Part shown: piece by piece, positions 12,657-22,909 of the stretch
Position numbering within the stretch: position 1 is the first letter of the stretch
Layout: each line of letters starts with the position of its first letter
The notes under the pieces: model-generated
The model's input: the letters and a program-made list of their open reading frames with translations, nothing else
Databases searched by the model: none
Told to the model about the DNA's origin: nothing
Assembly (NCBI RefSeq): GCF_000091045.1
Contig: NC_006694.1
Location: 901,001 to 965,000 of the forward strand
Direction of reading: 5' to 3'
DNA from: Cryptococcus deneoformans JEC21
Lineage: Eukaryota > Basidiomycota > Tremellomycetes > Tremellales > Cryptococcaceae
Length of the DNA stretch: 64,000 nucleotides
Program-made: the position numbers and the translations under genes

Positions 12657-15600
12657 TTATAAGCTATCAAAGAATGACAGATCCTGTGCCGACAGTCCCC
12701 CCTGTCCACTTCCCGTCCCTTGTCCCGGCGTTTGGGAAGGCTTCAGTGTAGCCCCACCCATCAAGCTAAAAACAGGAGCAGACGTAAAAGGAAGAGGTGG
12801 TGTGGGGCTCGGCGAAAGCGCATTGAGACCCCCCATTGTCCCCATCTCAGCCACAGTGGTTGTTTTAGAGCTTCCTAAGGAAGGCGTGGAAGGTTCGACA
12901 CCCCCAAGCAAATCACCGCCTCGTTTAGCCGATCCTCCAGGGGGAGGAGGTATTAAGAATGGGAATCCTTTTGAACCGTTTGCTGATGAAGCTCTGGGAG
13001 GGGGTTCCAATTGTGGGGGTACAGGACTGGGAGGGGCGGGCCACCTCTTGCCTTTGGAGGCAGATGCGCCAGAGAGCAGATTGAGCGTATGAGAATGGTC
13101 AAATGACATGGAAGGTGGTCGAGAGTGAGATGAGGATGAAGAAGGTTGGCCTAATGGCAGACGAGGCTGAATGGGAGATTGAGATTTAGTGGAAGATGTG
13201 GGAGCTAAAGAGGAAACGGGTGATGAAAAATCGCCAAAGTCATAAGAATTATCCTTTGCACTTGACGCCACCCCTCTGTTGCTTGTTGACCCAAAGTCAC
13301 CGAAGTCGCCAAAGTCGTCATTCAGAGAGATGTGCTCAGTTGAAGGCTTTGGCACAGCTGGACTCTGAGGCTGGAACTTAAGAGGTACGGAAGACATTGC
13401 CACGTTCATAGCTGCTGAAGGTGGAGAAGAAAAAGATATCGCCGGTGTAGAATGTATTGAGGGAGTGATCGGAGAGTTATTCGTGGACGCCGATTGCCCC
13501 ATCTGACCAGAGCTTGCACCAGAAGACATTAATCCTGCGAAATCATCCCAAGCCAGACCACTATCACTTTCACCTCGAACGGCCAAACCAGACCCTGTCG
13601 ACGTAGGCGATAACATATTGGGCGTCCCACTTCCACTTCCACCTGGACTCCCAAAGTCCAACCCTCCCAACAGGTCCATATCATTCGGCTGAGGTGCAGA
13701 AGGTGCCTTCATCCTGGCAATAAACCTTCCGCTTGTTGATCTTCCCGCACCACTTAGCGTTGACGCTGTCGGTTCCTGTGAGACTTTTGGTGGTGGAGCA
13801 AGAGGTTTTGGTAGATCCGTAACCTTGGAACTTAACAAGTTCTCTAGACTCGCTATAGGCTCATTTGCGCCGGGCTCCAGCGATAATAGGTCTGCCACCC
13901 CTTTGCCTTGAGGCTGCTCAGGCACACCAGGGATATCTGAGAGGAATGAAAAGTCCGAAGCGGACAGCTCAAAGTCCTTCGCGTCAACGTCAGGTGTAGA
14001 TGTGGAGGTAGAAGGTTGTTGGGAAGGTCGACGGGAAAGACGGCCGAAAAATCGCGAAACGGCTGATGGTGGGGGGGCTGTTGCATGTTTGGCAGGAGGA
14101 AGAGGTTGGGCTTCAGTTATGGGGTTCTGATGTATTGATGACGCGGGAGACGTGGAACGGGAAGGAACAGAGACTGAGGCAGCGTGAGAGGCGGGAATGG
14201 AAGGTGGTTTTGCATCTGATGATGGACCGGATTGAGTGGTATCACCAGTTGCAGTCCGTGTCATAGGTTTGACCTCTAATATGCCACCTCCAGAAGTGGT
14301 AAGTTGCCTTTCAGATGCCGGTCTCCTTCCCCATAATGACCATCTACTCTTGTTCCCTTCTTCCTTGCCCTCAGACCGACCATCACCCTGGTTCTCTGGC
14401 TCGCCCAATCTCGATCGACTGGACCACGATGCGTCACCGTTGGAAGTCAGTGACAAGCTTAGTGGATCGACACGTTTAGGACGTCGAACGGAACGGGCGG
14501 CTGCGGAAAGTAGAGAAGAGGAAGGGTCGAGATTAGGGCGTTGCAGAGAATAATCGAAACGCTCGTGGGTTACAAGTGAAGAAAGGACGGGTGGATATGT
14601 GTTTATCTCGGGAGGAATGGTGGAGAGTGATCTGAAACTTTCAACGCTTTTGACATGTCAGCTATTGTTGTTGTTACGGGTAACCAGAAACCAGACTCAC
14701 GCATCCTCAAATACCTTATTGATCGTCTGCTCATACTGGAGCTCTTCCGCTCCGGTCATCTTTTCGAGTCCCACCCCTCCAGCCATTACGCTTTCCGCTA
14801 CTTTGGTCCATAAACCTTTAAGTTCTTCCATCTTCTCTCGTGGCTACCGCAGACATTAAAATTAGCATTAAATTCATAATGTCAATGGAGTATACCCACA
14901 GCTCGCTCTTCTTGGATCTTAATCCTTCTCTGAGCTTCTTCCCAATCATCATCTCCCTTCGGCTTCGTCGCTGAGGACGTTCCTAAACCGAGTCCTACAG
15001 CAGGAGCCCCCCAGGCGACCTCTTCATCATCCACTTTCGATTCTCTCTCTTCAGGCACCTCCTCTATGGAGTGCACACCAGAGGCAGACCTAGTCAAGGA
15101 TGTGTCCCAATCATCATTGCCCCACACATCATTATCGCTCTCCTTTATATTACTTCCCCATGGATCGCTGCTGCTTGCTGCCGGGGCTGCAAAGTCTGAG
15201 AACCCGCCAAACTCTTCTCCAAATGAAGGTGATTTTGGTAATGTCGGAGTAGGGAGTTCTTCCACAGATGAGCTTCCTAACCCCCCCAATGATTTGCTAA
15301 GGGGACTGTAGCTAATTGGCGTTTGCAGACCGCTAGCTTGAGGCGATACTGGCGGACCTATTGATGATTCAGTTGAGATGATGGAAGTTGGCTCGTTGAC
15401 CGCAAGATTGCCTGCTATTTCTTCTGAAGATGGTGTCGACAGAAGTGCGGCCGGATCATTGCCCCATATAGCTCCATGGTCTCCTTCGGGTCCCACTCTT
15501 GAGCTGATAGCTGTCTCTTCTCCGGGCAATGACGGCCTTGGAAGCGTGTATGTTATCGCCGCAGTGGATGCAGATAGCTCGGGTATTTCCGGTAAGGGAT

Positions 15601-15994
15601 TGGAAGCAGCAAGATCTACTGCTGACTTTGAAGAAGCCTTTGGGGAGCCTGGCAGAGGTACCGGTGAAGCTGGTGCTGGGTCACCTCCCCATACAGCCCC
15701 AGGATCTGGGTCAGCTTCTACTTTCGATCTGATAGGGCTAGTAGGTAACGTTGGAAGCGATAGTGTTGCAGCTTCAGACTCTGCACCCCAAGCATTTTCC
15801 ACCACGTCAGACAATCCTAACGCCTTTCCTCCTGTGGGACTCTTTGTCTTGTCCTTGTCTTCGAACGTAGCGGTCCTTGGACCGGCTGGCGTAGGAGGAG
15901 CTCCCCATGGGTTGCTCGGGAGTATCGTTGTCTCCGGCTTTGCGGATGGTTTAGCTGGAGTCGACCATGTTGGGGTTGCCCACGGGTCTTCCAT
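12657..15994 (-). CDS. Large disordered protein with AP-1/clathrin-type binding motifs
   Basis: Exons 15994-14900, 14843-14701 and 14637-12657 join two long ORFs into one 1072-residue protein; both junctions are phase-consistent (EERA|PREKMEELKGLW and NKVFEDA|FRSLSTIPP). It is mostly low-complexity Ser/Pro. It starts MEDPWATPTW, has DPWGSN and NPWG, repeated FGDF cores (DDFGDFGDFGS, YDFGDFS) plus EEFGGFSDF, and a clathrin-box-like DLLSLEPG. FGDF matches the [FW]G[PDE][FLM] motif that binds gamma-adaptin and GGA ear domains, as in gamma-synergin and aftiphilin; DPW is an AP-2 type motif. The one ordered-looking part is around residues 355-415 (DDWEEAQRRIKIQEERA and the helix that follows). The C-terminus is SAQDLSFFDSL. 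I do not recognise the family. A trafficking accessory role at Golgi or endosome is an inference from the motifs. It diverges from 16148-16726 with about 150 bases between starts. Confidence 0.8.
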
Positions 15995-16147
15995 GATTGG
16001 GTTGTAGAGATGAGTTGAAAAGCAAGAACGAATAACTTTAAGGTTCCGAACACGACATCAGATCGATCGGGAACCGACGTCGACGCGAGCCGTCTGCAAC
16101 ACGCATTTTCTCTTTCCATCGTATGTAACTGCCCTAGCAACAACAAA

Positions 16148-16726
16148 ATGCCCTTTCCATCCCCACATCTAGAGCGAACACGCTCTCACTCATCCTCGCT
16201 ATCCATTGCCCGGTCTCCAAACGTACTAGCATCCGCTCCCTTCCTTCCGCCGATTTCCCCTATCTCTCCGCACGATCTCGATCAGCCAAACCCAATTGAG
16301 AGTCACCATCCATTCGCCCAAAACTGGCGATCAAACATATTAGGACGTTCTGTATCCGCATCAGGTAACGGGAGATTAGAAGCTATACCGAGTGTGGAAG
16401 ACTTGTCGGCTCCGACAACGGCAGATGCGTTGTTGGATACCGAAGACAAGACTGGAAATTATGCGGAAGATGATTATGACGGAAGCGCATCCACACCTCT
16501 CCTTAAGCCCCACGTTCATTCGTCCGATGCAGGCGGGTCTGTATTTGAGAGATTATCAATGGACCTCAATGGCATTGAAAGGTTAGAAGGTCCATCGTTC
16601 GAGTATACTGGCCCGTTCCAACCTCCAGATTCGAAAGAGTTATTGGGAATCATCCTCAGTTTTGTAGGTGTCCTCGTTCTGGCTGTAGCTGCCGGGCTGG
16701 CAACGATTTTCGACTGGGTGTTATAA
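16148..16726 (+). CDS. Small tail-anchored membrane protein, family unknown
   Basis: A single-exon gene of 192 residues. The first 160 are hydrophilic and Ser/Pro-rich (SPISPHDLDQPNP, an acidic EDDYDGSAS stretch). One strong hydrophobic segment follows near the end, LLGIILSFVGVLVLAVAAGL, leaving only about six residues after it. That layout is a C-terminal tail anchor, with the bulk facing the cytosol. There is no signal peptide and no SNARE heptad pattern that I can see. It shares a 153-base divergent promoter with the FGDF-motif protein, which may mean joint expression. Function unknown. Confidence 0.75.
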   Translation: MPFPSPHLERTRSHSSSLSIARSPNVLASAPFLPPISPISPHDLDQPNPIESHHPFAQNWRSNILGRSVSASGNGRLEAIPSVEDLSAPTTADALLDTEDKTGNYAEDDYDGSASTPLLKPHVHSSDAGGSVFERLSMDLNGIERLEGPSFEYTGPFQPPDSKELLGIILSFVGVLVLAVAAGLATIFDWVL

Positions 16727-17152
16727 AATCGGTTTTGGTACCCATATGTGCCAAATGGAAATTTTAGGTCGGACCTTCCCACAGTGAGTCCATCTACTCA
16801 GCCATATCCTGCAGTAGTAATGACCATTTTGTATAGTACCCTAGACGCTCTCCCATTTGAAGCTTATAGTATTACCAAGCTTTCTCAAGGCTTCCCACAC
16901 TTTGAGGAAGGCAGCCTGTCGCGAAAAGCCAATATACCTCAAGATAATCTAGTACTTCATATCGTCGGGAAGGAAGCAACTGTCCCAATCTCTGCTGGTG
17001 ACGCGCATTGCCATCCATCCCCTGATCGAAGCCTGACATGGCCTGCCAAGACCATTGGTATGTCGTACAGAATTGCAAACTGGTCTATCCCATGCAAAAA
17101 TACTGACAGAAACCTAATGCAATCTATGCACAATTATTCGCTACAAGCAATT
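16727..17152. other. Convergent intergenic region
   Basis: It lies between the stop of the tail-anchored gene and the last exon of the SMP/C2 gene on the other strand. ORFs here lack features. I see no repeat. Confidence 0.5.
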
Positions 17153-20100
17153 TTACAATTTCGACAGGCCCTCTTTTTCCACCTCAAGATCTGCGCCCCT
17201 CCTTCGCCCATACCCCTCATGCACACTTGAACTACCGTGGTTCGTAGCGTTATGCATTGTAGCGCTCAGTTTATCTTTGACGAATTTCCCTGTACGAGCA
17301 ATTTTGAGTTGAAACAGGCCCTTGTGCTACGATCAAGTGGCAGATTAGTTTGAAAGATGACACTTTTACGAGTGATTACAGGAGAAATGAACATACTCGT
17401 TTATGCAAGGCGTGTGAATGTGCTTTTCTCGGTGACATATCTTCCACGATATCATCCTGAAGATCTGCAAACTCGTGCTCCCCAGTATTTTCGCCCTCTC
17501 CGTTCTCACTATCGCTCTCGTTGCCCTCATCACCCAATTCGTGCACGATATAATGTTCATCACGGGCCGATTCCCACGCTTCAAAAACCTTTGCGAATCT
17601 TAGATCGTGCTTTGCAAGCTTTCGGTGGATGGCGCTGATTCCAGGGGCGAGCACCCAGCTGACGTCAATGTATCCTATAAGACGATGTTGCCCTGACGAA
17701 GAGCGAGAGGACGAAGCGATAGACCGGGAAGATCGCTTGGACGTACTTGTTTTTACACGAGCAAGGGCAAGGGAGTTGGGATGTGAGTTGAGACGCGGGC
17801 TCTGGTCTACATCAGTCAAATCGGACGTGTTCAACAATTCCCCTGAATCTTCATCAAGAGGTGTATCCGCCGCTCCATCGAAGTCCAAATCCCAATCACT
17901 TGCCTCGCCTTTGACTCCCTCCCAAACAGCAACACGTCTTGAACCTTCACCGTCAGGCACATCATTCAGCCTCACCACACCTACACCCAAGAGTTTCATC
18001 TTCCCGAGTACTCGTCGTTTCGATTTACTGGATTGAACAGACATGTGGATAGCGCAAGAATGACGGTACATAATTGCCAAAGCAGGATGGGTTGAAGGCG
18101 GGAAAGTGTATTGTTCAGTTGAAGAAGGTGGAGTGGGAAAGCGAGAGGAGGATGGTGAAGCAGCAGGGGCGGCGCTGCTATTTCCGCTTTCCCCGCTGAC
18201 AAGCCGGACTTTGCGTGTATCGCTGTCTGTTCTTATGACGACCCGTAAATCGTCATGCCTGTCGTCCATGGGAGTGAAAACCAAACTTTTGATCTGTACA
18301 GTCCCCACTTCATACCCCGATATTCCTCGCGGAATATACATCTCGAGGGATTTCCAAAGCAGCGAAAGACGAATACGACCCCAGCCAAGGCCAGCGGTGA
18401 GAGGGAACCAACGGGTAATTTGGGAGGTATTTTTCAAAATGTCATACAGGTTAATTTCAACTAGGCCAAGGATGGGATCTTGTGTGCAAGATTGATCAGT
18501 TCACCACCACGACGCTGATCGACACAAATGACTCACCATGTTCCCTATCCCTCGCATCCCTGACAACAAAAACAACCTTGCCCTTTGTCCAATCCCTCAC
18601 AAACCTCTCACTTACTGCATTATAATAAGGCATCGGTGTGACCTCTTTCGTCCTTGTCTTATATACCAACTTATCGTTCAAATGCACTTCACAGTAGGCT
18701 GATGGCGGATCACTATTTTCGTTAGGATTGCGGTCTGTGACATGGCCGAGTGCTGGAGGACCGCCAGCAGGGCGGCGAGGTTGGGTTGCGTATGTACCTG
18801 CGGTGGATTCGACTTCGAGATCTATGTACATGTATTAGCTGGCTGCAAATTGATGGAAGAAGCTTTTACACTTGGGGCTTACCAAGACATTGATGGATAT
18901 GAAACTAAACTCTGTTAGTTTTCCAAAGCGTCCTCAGAGACCACCAAATAACTTACCTGCAGTATTCCACTCAGCCTCTCCTCACTAGCACCCACCTCTG
19001 CTTCCCACACCTCCCTGTCTTTCTTCCCACCTAACCACGCTTTTGCCTCTGTTCTTCTTTTGATTCTCTCCGACTCCCATTCATCTTGTCCCGGCACCAT
19101 ATCCTTCATCCATCTTATCCACCACGGCTCTGCGGCATCCTTTGGCGGCTCACACTTCTCCCTCTCCCTCTGCATCTGGGCGAGACGCTCCTTTGTCTCT
19201 TCGGGTGACATTTGCCATACAGGGCAAAACTCTACTGACCACTCCAAGGTACCTGACGTGTTCTTGGCTGCTCGATCAGCGGCGAAATGGTCGACTCGGT
19301 GCGTCATGCCTTGACGGCAAGAGTCGATGAGCTCGGCGAGATCGAGTAGGACCACGCCGAGAGTGTCGTCAGCTGAGAAGCGGTCAGAGTCGTTGGCACA
19401 GATTCGGAAACTTTCGCCGACTTCAATCGCATCTGCCGCTACCATAACTTCATTCATCCCATCGTCAGCCAAAGTGCAAACTATCAAAAGAAGAAATAAC
19501 TTTTTAAAACAAAGAAGGCATGCTTACTAAAACATTCCTCTTCCCAAACAGGATTCATCGACCGTCCAATCGTCCGTGTACTGAACACAGGCTTCTTGGC
19601 CTTTTCGAACCCTACCTCCAAATAGGGATCACAGCTACCCACAGTATCTGCCTTTGGCAAATCACGAGCCCCGTGGAAAATGATGTGCAGTACACCGATA
19701 TGTTCGGTCCGATTCGACGACTCGGCACCGAGCAGGAGACGATCGATGTCCATTGTGTATGATTGAGGGTGTAGGAAAGAGGAAAGGACGGATTTGAAAG
19801 AAGCTTTGACTTGAGACGACAGTGTTAGATCGGAAAGTATTGCTGTGATTGAAAAAAATATGGCGCTTACCGTAAGGTTTCATAAGTGGCAGATCCATAG
19901 CGTTAAAAGCCCCCTTCTTCAAAGGGTTCGCAGAGATATCATATTCCGGCATACTGGGTAATGTGAATGTACCTGTTGTGATGAATGGTGGCGTCGGGGA
20001 TAACAACAACCTCAAATTGACCACACCCTTAACGTAGAGCACATCAATGTAGACCGGTATCTCTGCCTTGCCCAAACCTTTTACCCCGATCCCAATATAA

Positions 20101-21808
20101 GCCTGAAAATCAATCAGCCCCTGTACACCTCCGGTTCCCGACTTTTGTACCAGAGAGAGGACTCACAAGGCAATGTAGCCCTCTTCCTTTTCGCGTAGCC
20201 TCCGCTCCTCTCTTATATTCAAATCCCACTTGATAATTCACATACTGCCCCGAGTCAGGATCCTCTTCATCAATTTCTTCATCCCATCCTCCATGTATCC
20301 TCGGTCCATCAAACTTATCCGCTTTATCCTCCAAACAATCTCCCGATCGAGTTTGGGGTTGATGTTGTTGGGTTGTATTTGTCTCTGGGCTTTGACCGGT
20401 TTTGGAATGATCGGTGGAAAGATTGCTAGGTGTGCGATGTGTGATTTTGTGTAAGAGCCGATCCCTTTTCTGGCGCTTTTGGACTTCGTCCTGAACCTGG
20501 GGATCACTGCCAGAGTATTCCGGAGTTGATTGGGTAGGAGGGGGTTTACCGTTATTGATCAAGTTGGATGAGCTGGTAGAAGGAGTTTGGCGGCTGTGTC
20601 GTGCTCTCTTGAGGGGTTCAGCACCAGGGGATGCGGGGGCTTTTTCTGCGGACGATGAGTGGGTTTTGTCGCCTGTTTTTTGGTCTGATTTTGTGACAGA
20701 TGAGGACAGGGAGGCGAACCATTCCTTGTCCGACATTGGTCGGAGCGAGGTGAGCACAAGAGGTTGAGAGCCTAGGGCAGGGGATGTAAGGCGGACACTT
20801 GTCTTGAGATTCATTATTCGTCAGTTGTGGTATCGATTTAGCAGAAAAAAAGCAACCTACAACGATGGGCGGTACTTCCTCAACGAGAGCATCTTCAAGC
20901 AGATCAACAAACGGAGTCAACACGTCCGTCGAGATCAGTGGGAACAGAGCATAGAGTGCATGGTTTCTATGTCTGTCAGCTTCTCCTTTTTTTTTCTTTC
21001 ACGAAGGCGAGGTACACATAACTCACACCCAGCTAACAGCTTCCACACCATCTCCAGTCTGCATAATCTTCTCCTTCTGCTCCTGAATACTCGCATCATG
21101 GGTGGGAGGGGGTAAGGACCCATCCAGCTGGGATAGTAAACGATAGCCCCCAAAGGCTGCCACCATAAGCCATGTTAGGGGTAATCCGCAGTGCGCGAGA
21201 AGGACCAAGATGGTGGTGAAAATGGCCCGTTCGGTACCTGACATTGCGGGTAGATCTTTAAGGCCAGAGGAAAGTGCTTTCTTTAATAAAGACAGTGCTA
21301 GAGGGATATGTGAACTGTTTCGACTTGACGGAGCCGCTGCGGGCGGCATGCCTTTGTTAGGCGAGAATAACGAAGCGTTCGTTGATGAAGCCTGCCCTTC
21401 GTTGATGGGATCGTTATTGAGGAGATCATTGCCAGCAGCTGCTTTTGGCCCTGCATCACGGTTTCCAGCCCCATTGACTGTTAAATCTCCGTTCGACGCG
21501 TTGGACAACCTTTGACTCGCTTGCTCGAGAACATTTGAAGCGTTTGGTTCTTCATCAGGGCTAGCGGGGGTGATAGCCACTTGAACACGTGGAACCTCTT
21601 CGGATAGTTGTGGAGTACCTTCTGAAGCTGTTGCCACAGATTCGCCTATGAGTATAGGTGGGGGCGGAGATTCCCGGCTGACACTACCTGCTGTTGTCGG
21701 TCGAGGAGGCAAGGGAGGCGGTGTGGTCAGTGCAGACGCTGGGGTTATAGTAATGGCTTGTGGGAGTGGTGATGGTTTTCGAGGAGGTAGGCGTGGCGGC
21801 TGGGACAT
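17153..21808 (-). CDS. SMP- and C2-domain lipid-transfer tether (Mug190/tricalbin-like)
   Basis: Ten exons: 21808-21027, 20966-20861, 20802-20167, 20102-19871, 19809-19528, 19480-18957, 18904-18883, 18821-18537, 18478-17397 and 17326-17153; 1374 residues. After a Pro-rich N-terminus a hairpin-like hydrophobic stretch (about 195-225, ILVLLAHCGLPLTWLMVAAF) would embed it in the ER. An SMP domain follows (about 255-600): VSWVNHALYALFPLISTDVL, DLLEDALVEEVPPIV, AYIGIGVKGLGKAEIPVYID. Then come a C2 domain (about 615-720: LHIIFHGARDLPKADTVG, SCDPYLEVGF), a second C2 (about 848-990: SGILQFHIHQCLDLEVES, one strand on a 22-nt microexon) and a third C2-like region. SMP/C2 proteins hold ER-plasma membrane contacts and move lipids. 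The end HKRHKGLFQLKIARTGKFVK comes from a final exon after an intron that would otherwise read into a stop. An SMP insert of about 110 polar residues is unusual. Confidence 0.85.
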
Positions 21809-22909
21809 TTTTTCGGTGGCAAAGCATCTGGAGGCGTTGGAATTGAAAAGTCAACTGGTCAGCTTCGTTTTATGCAAAGATCGAGATGCGATGACGAGAT
21901 GACGGAGGCCGGGAAAGGGCGCAGCTGTTAACAACGATCGGATCAGGCACAGGCTTATCTCCATATATCTCTAACCAAAACGGGATTATAACACACGATG
22001 CAGATGACGATGGGATGTATGAAATGCAGAGAATAAGTTCCGCATGGCTCAAAACATGCATGCATGCATACATACATGCTCCTTTCTAACGCGTCAATAA
22101 AAGCATCGACACAAGTAGTTGCCCACCATATGAAATCAGCGAGCGGCGACTTCCCAGATGACGTAACTTTCAGAGAGAGACAAAAAAGGATGAGGAGAAC
22201 AACCAAGGGACGGAAAAAGAGATCGGTAGGTGCTCTTCAAGCTGCGCGGCAACAGTAGTGGATAGGGTACTGTCTGACCAACGAGCTGGCGGCACTGCAG
22301 AGGCGTGTCGACTTGTGTAGTGGATGGCTGCCTCTGGGGGAATCGGAATATCGGGCCTAATTAAGAGACTAATTATGTTGGCTGGGTAATAGCGCGTGGA
22401 AAATATGGCGGTTTTGTCCTTACCGGCCGTCGCAGATCTTTTCTCATCACTTTCCTCGCCTTTAGTTAAAATCCTATATCCGATTATAGACTAATACGCG
22501 CAAGAGAAAGGGCAAATGAAGTAGGCAGTTAATCAGATACGGCCATACTATTACATATCAAGCCATCAATCGTGACCACAAGCTGAGTAGATTTGATGAG
22601 AACCTAATCGGCCGACAAGAAAAGAAGAAGAAGAGCGCCTGTTCGAGGAACAATAGCTGTGAGACAAATTTCTCCTTTGTCGATTCATCACTCATCACCG
22701 CTTATTAGTGACTTCTCCATCTCGACGAGGTCATGTCCAGTAACCTTCGTATACTCACGAATATACTGACAGTCTTCCACTTTCATACTCACCGCACGTC
22801 TACGTATGCTAACACGAGTTGGTCCGAGCTCCACCAGATACAGTACACGTTGCCTCGTTGACTGATTCCACAACGGACACAAAGCAACGAACGGGAAGCT
22901 ATTGACATT
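21809..22909. other. Divergent intergenic region of 1.1 kb
   Basis: Lies between the starts of the SMP/C2 gene and the 944-residue protein gene. It has a CATG-rich run near 22050-22080 (gcatgcatgcatacatacat). No ORF has supported coding character. Confidence 0.5.

Noticed and set aside
12657..15994. Two separate genes on the minus strand
   Set aside because: The two frames join through a 143-nt middle exon with good GT-AG sites and correct phase, so they are one gene.
15378..16007. 209-codon plus-strand frame opposite the FGDF protein
   Set aside because: Low-complexity antisense of a Ser/Pro/Ala-rich protein; the sense frame splices well and has conserved-looking motifs.
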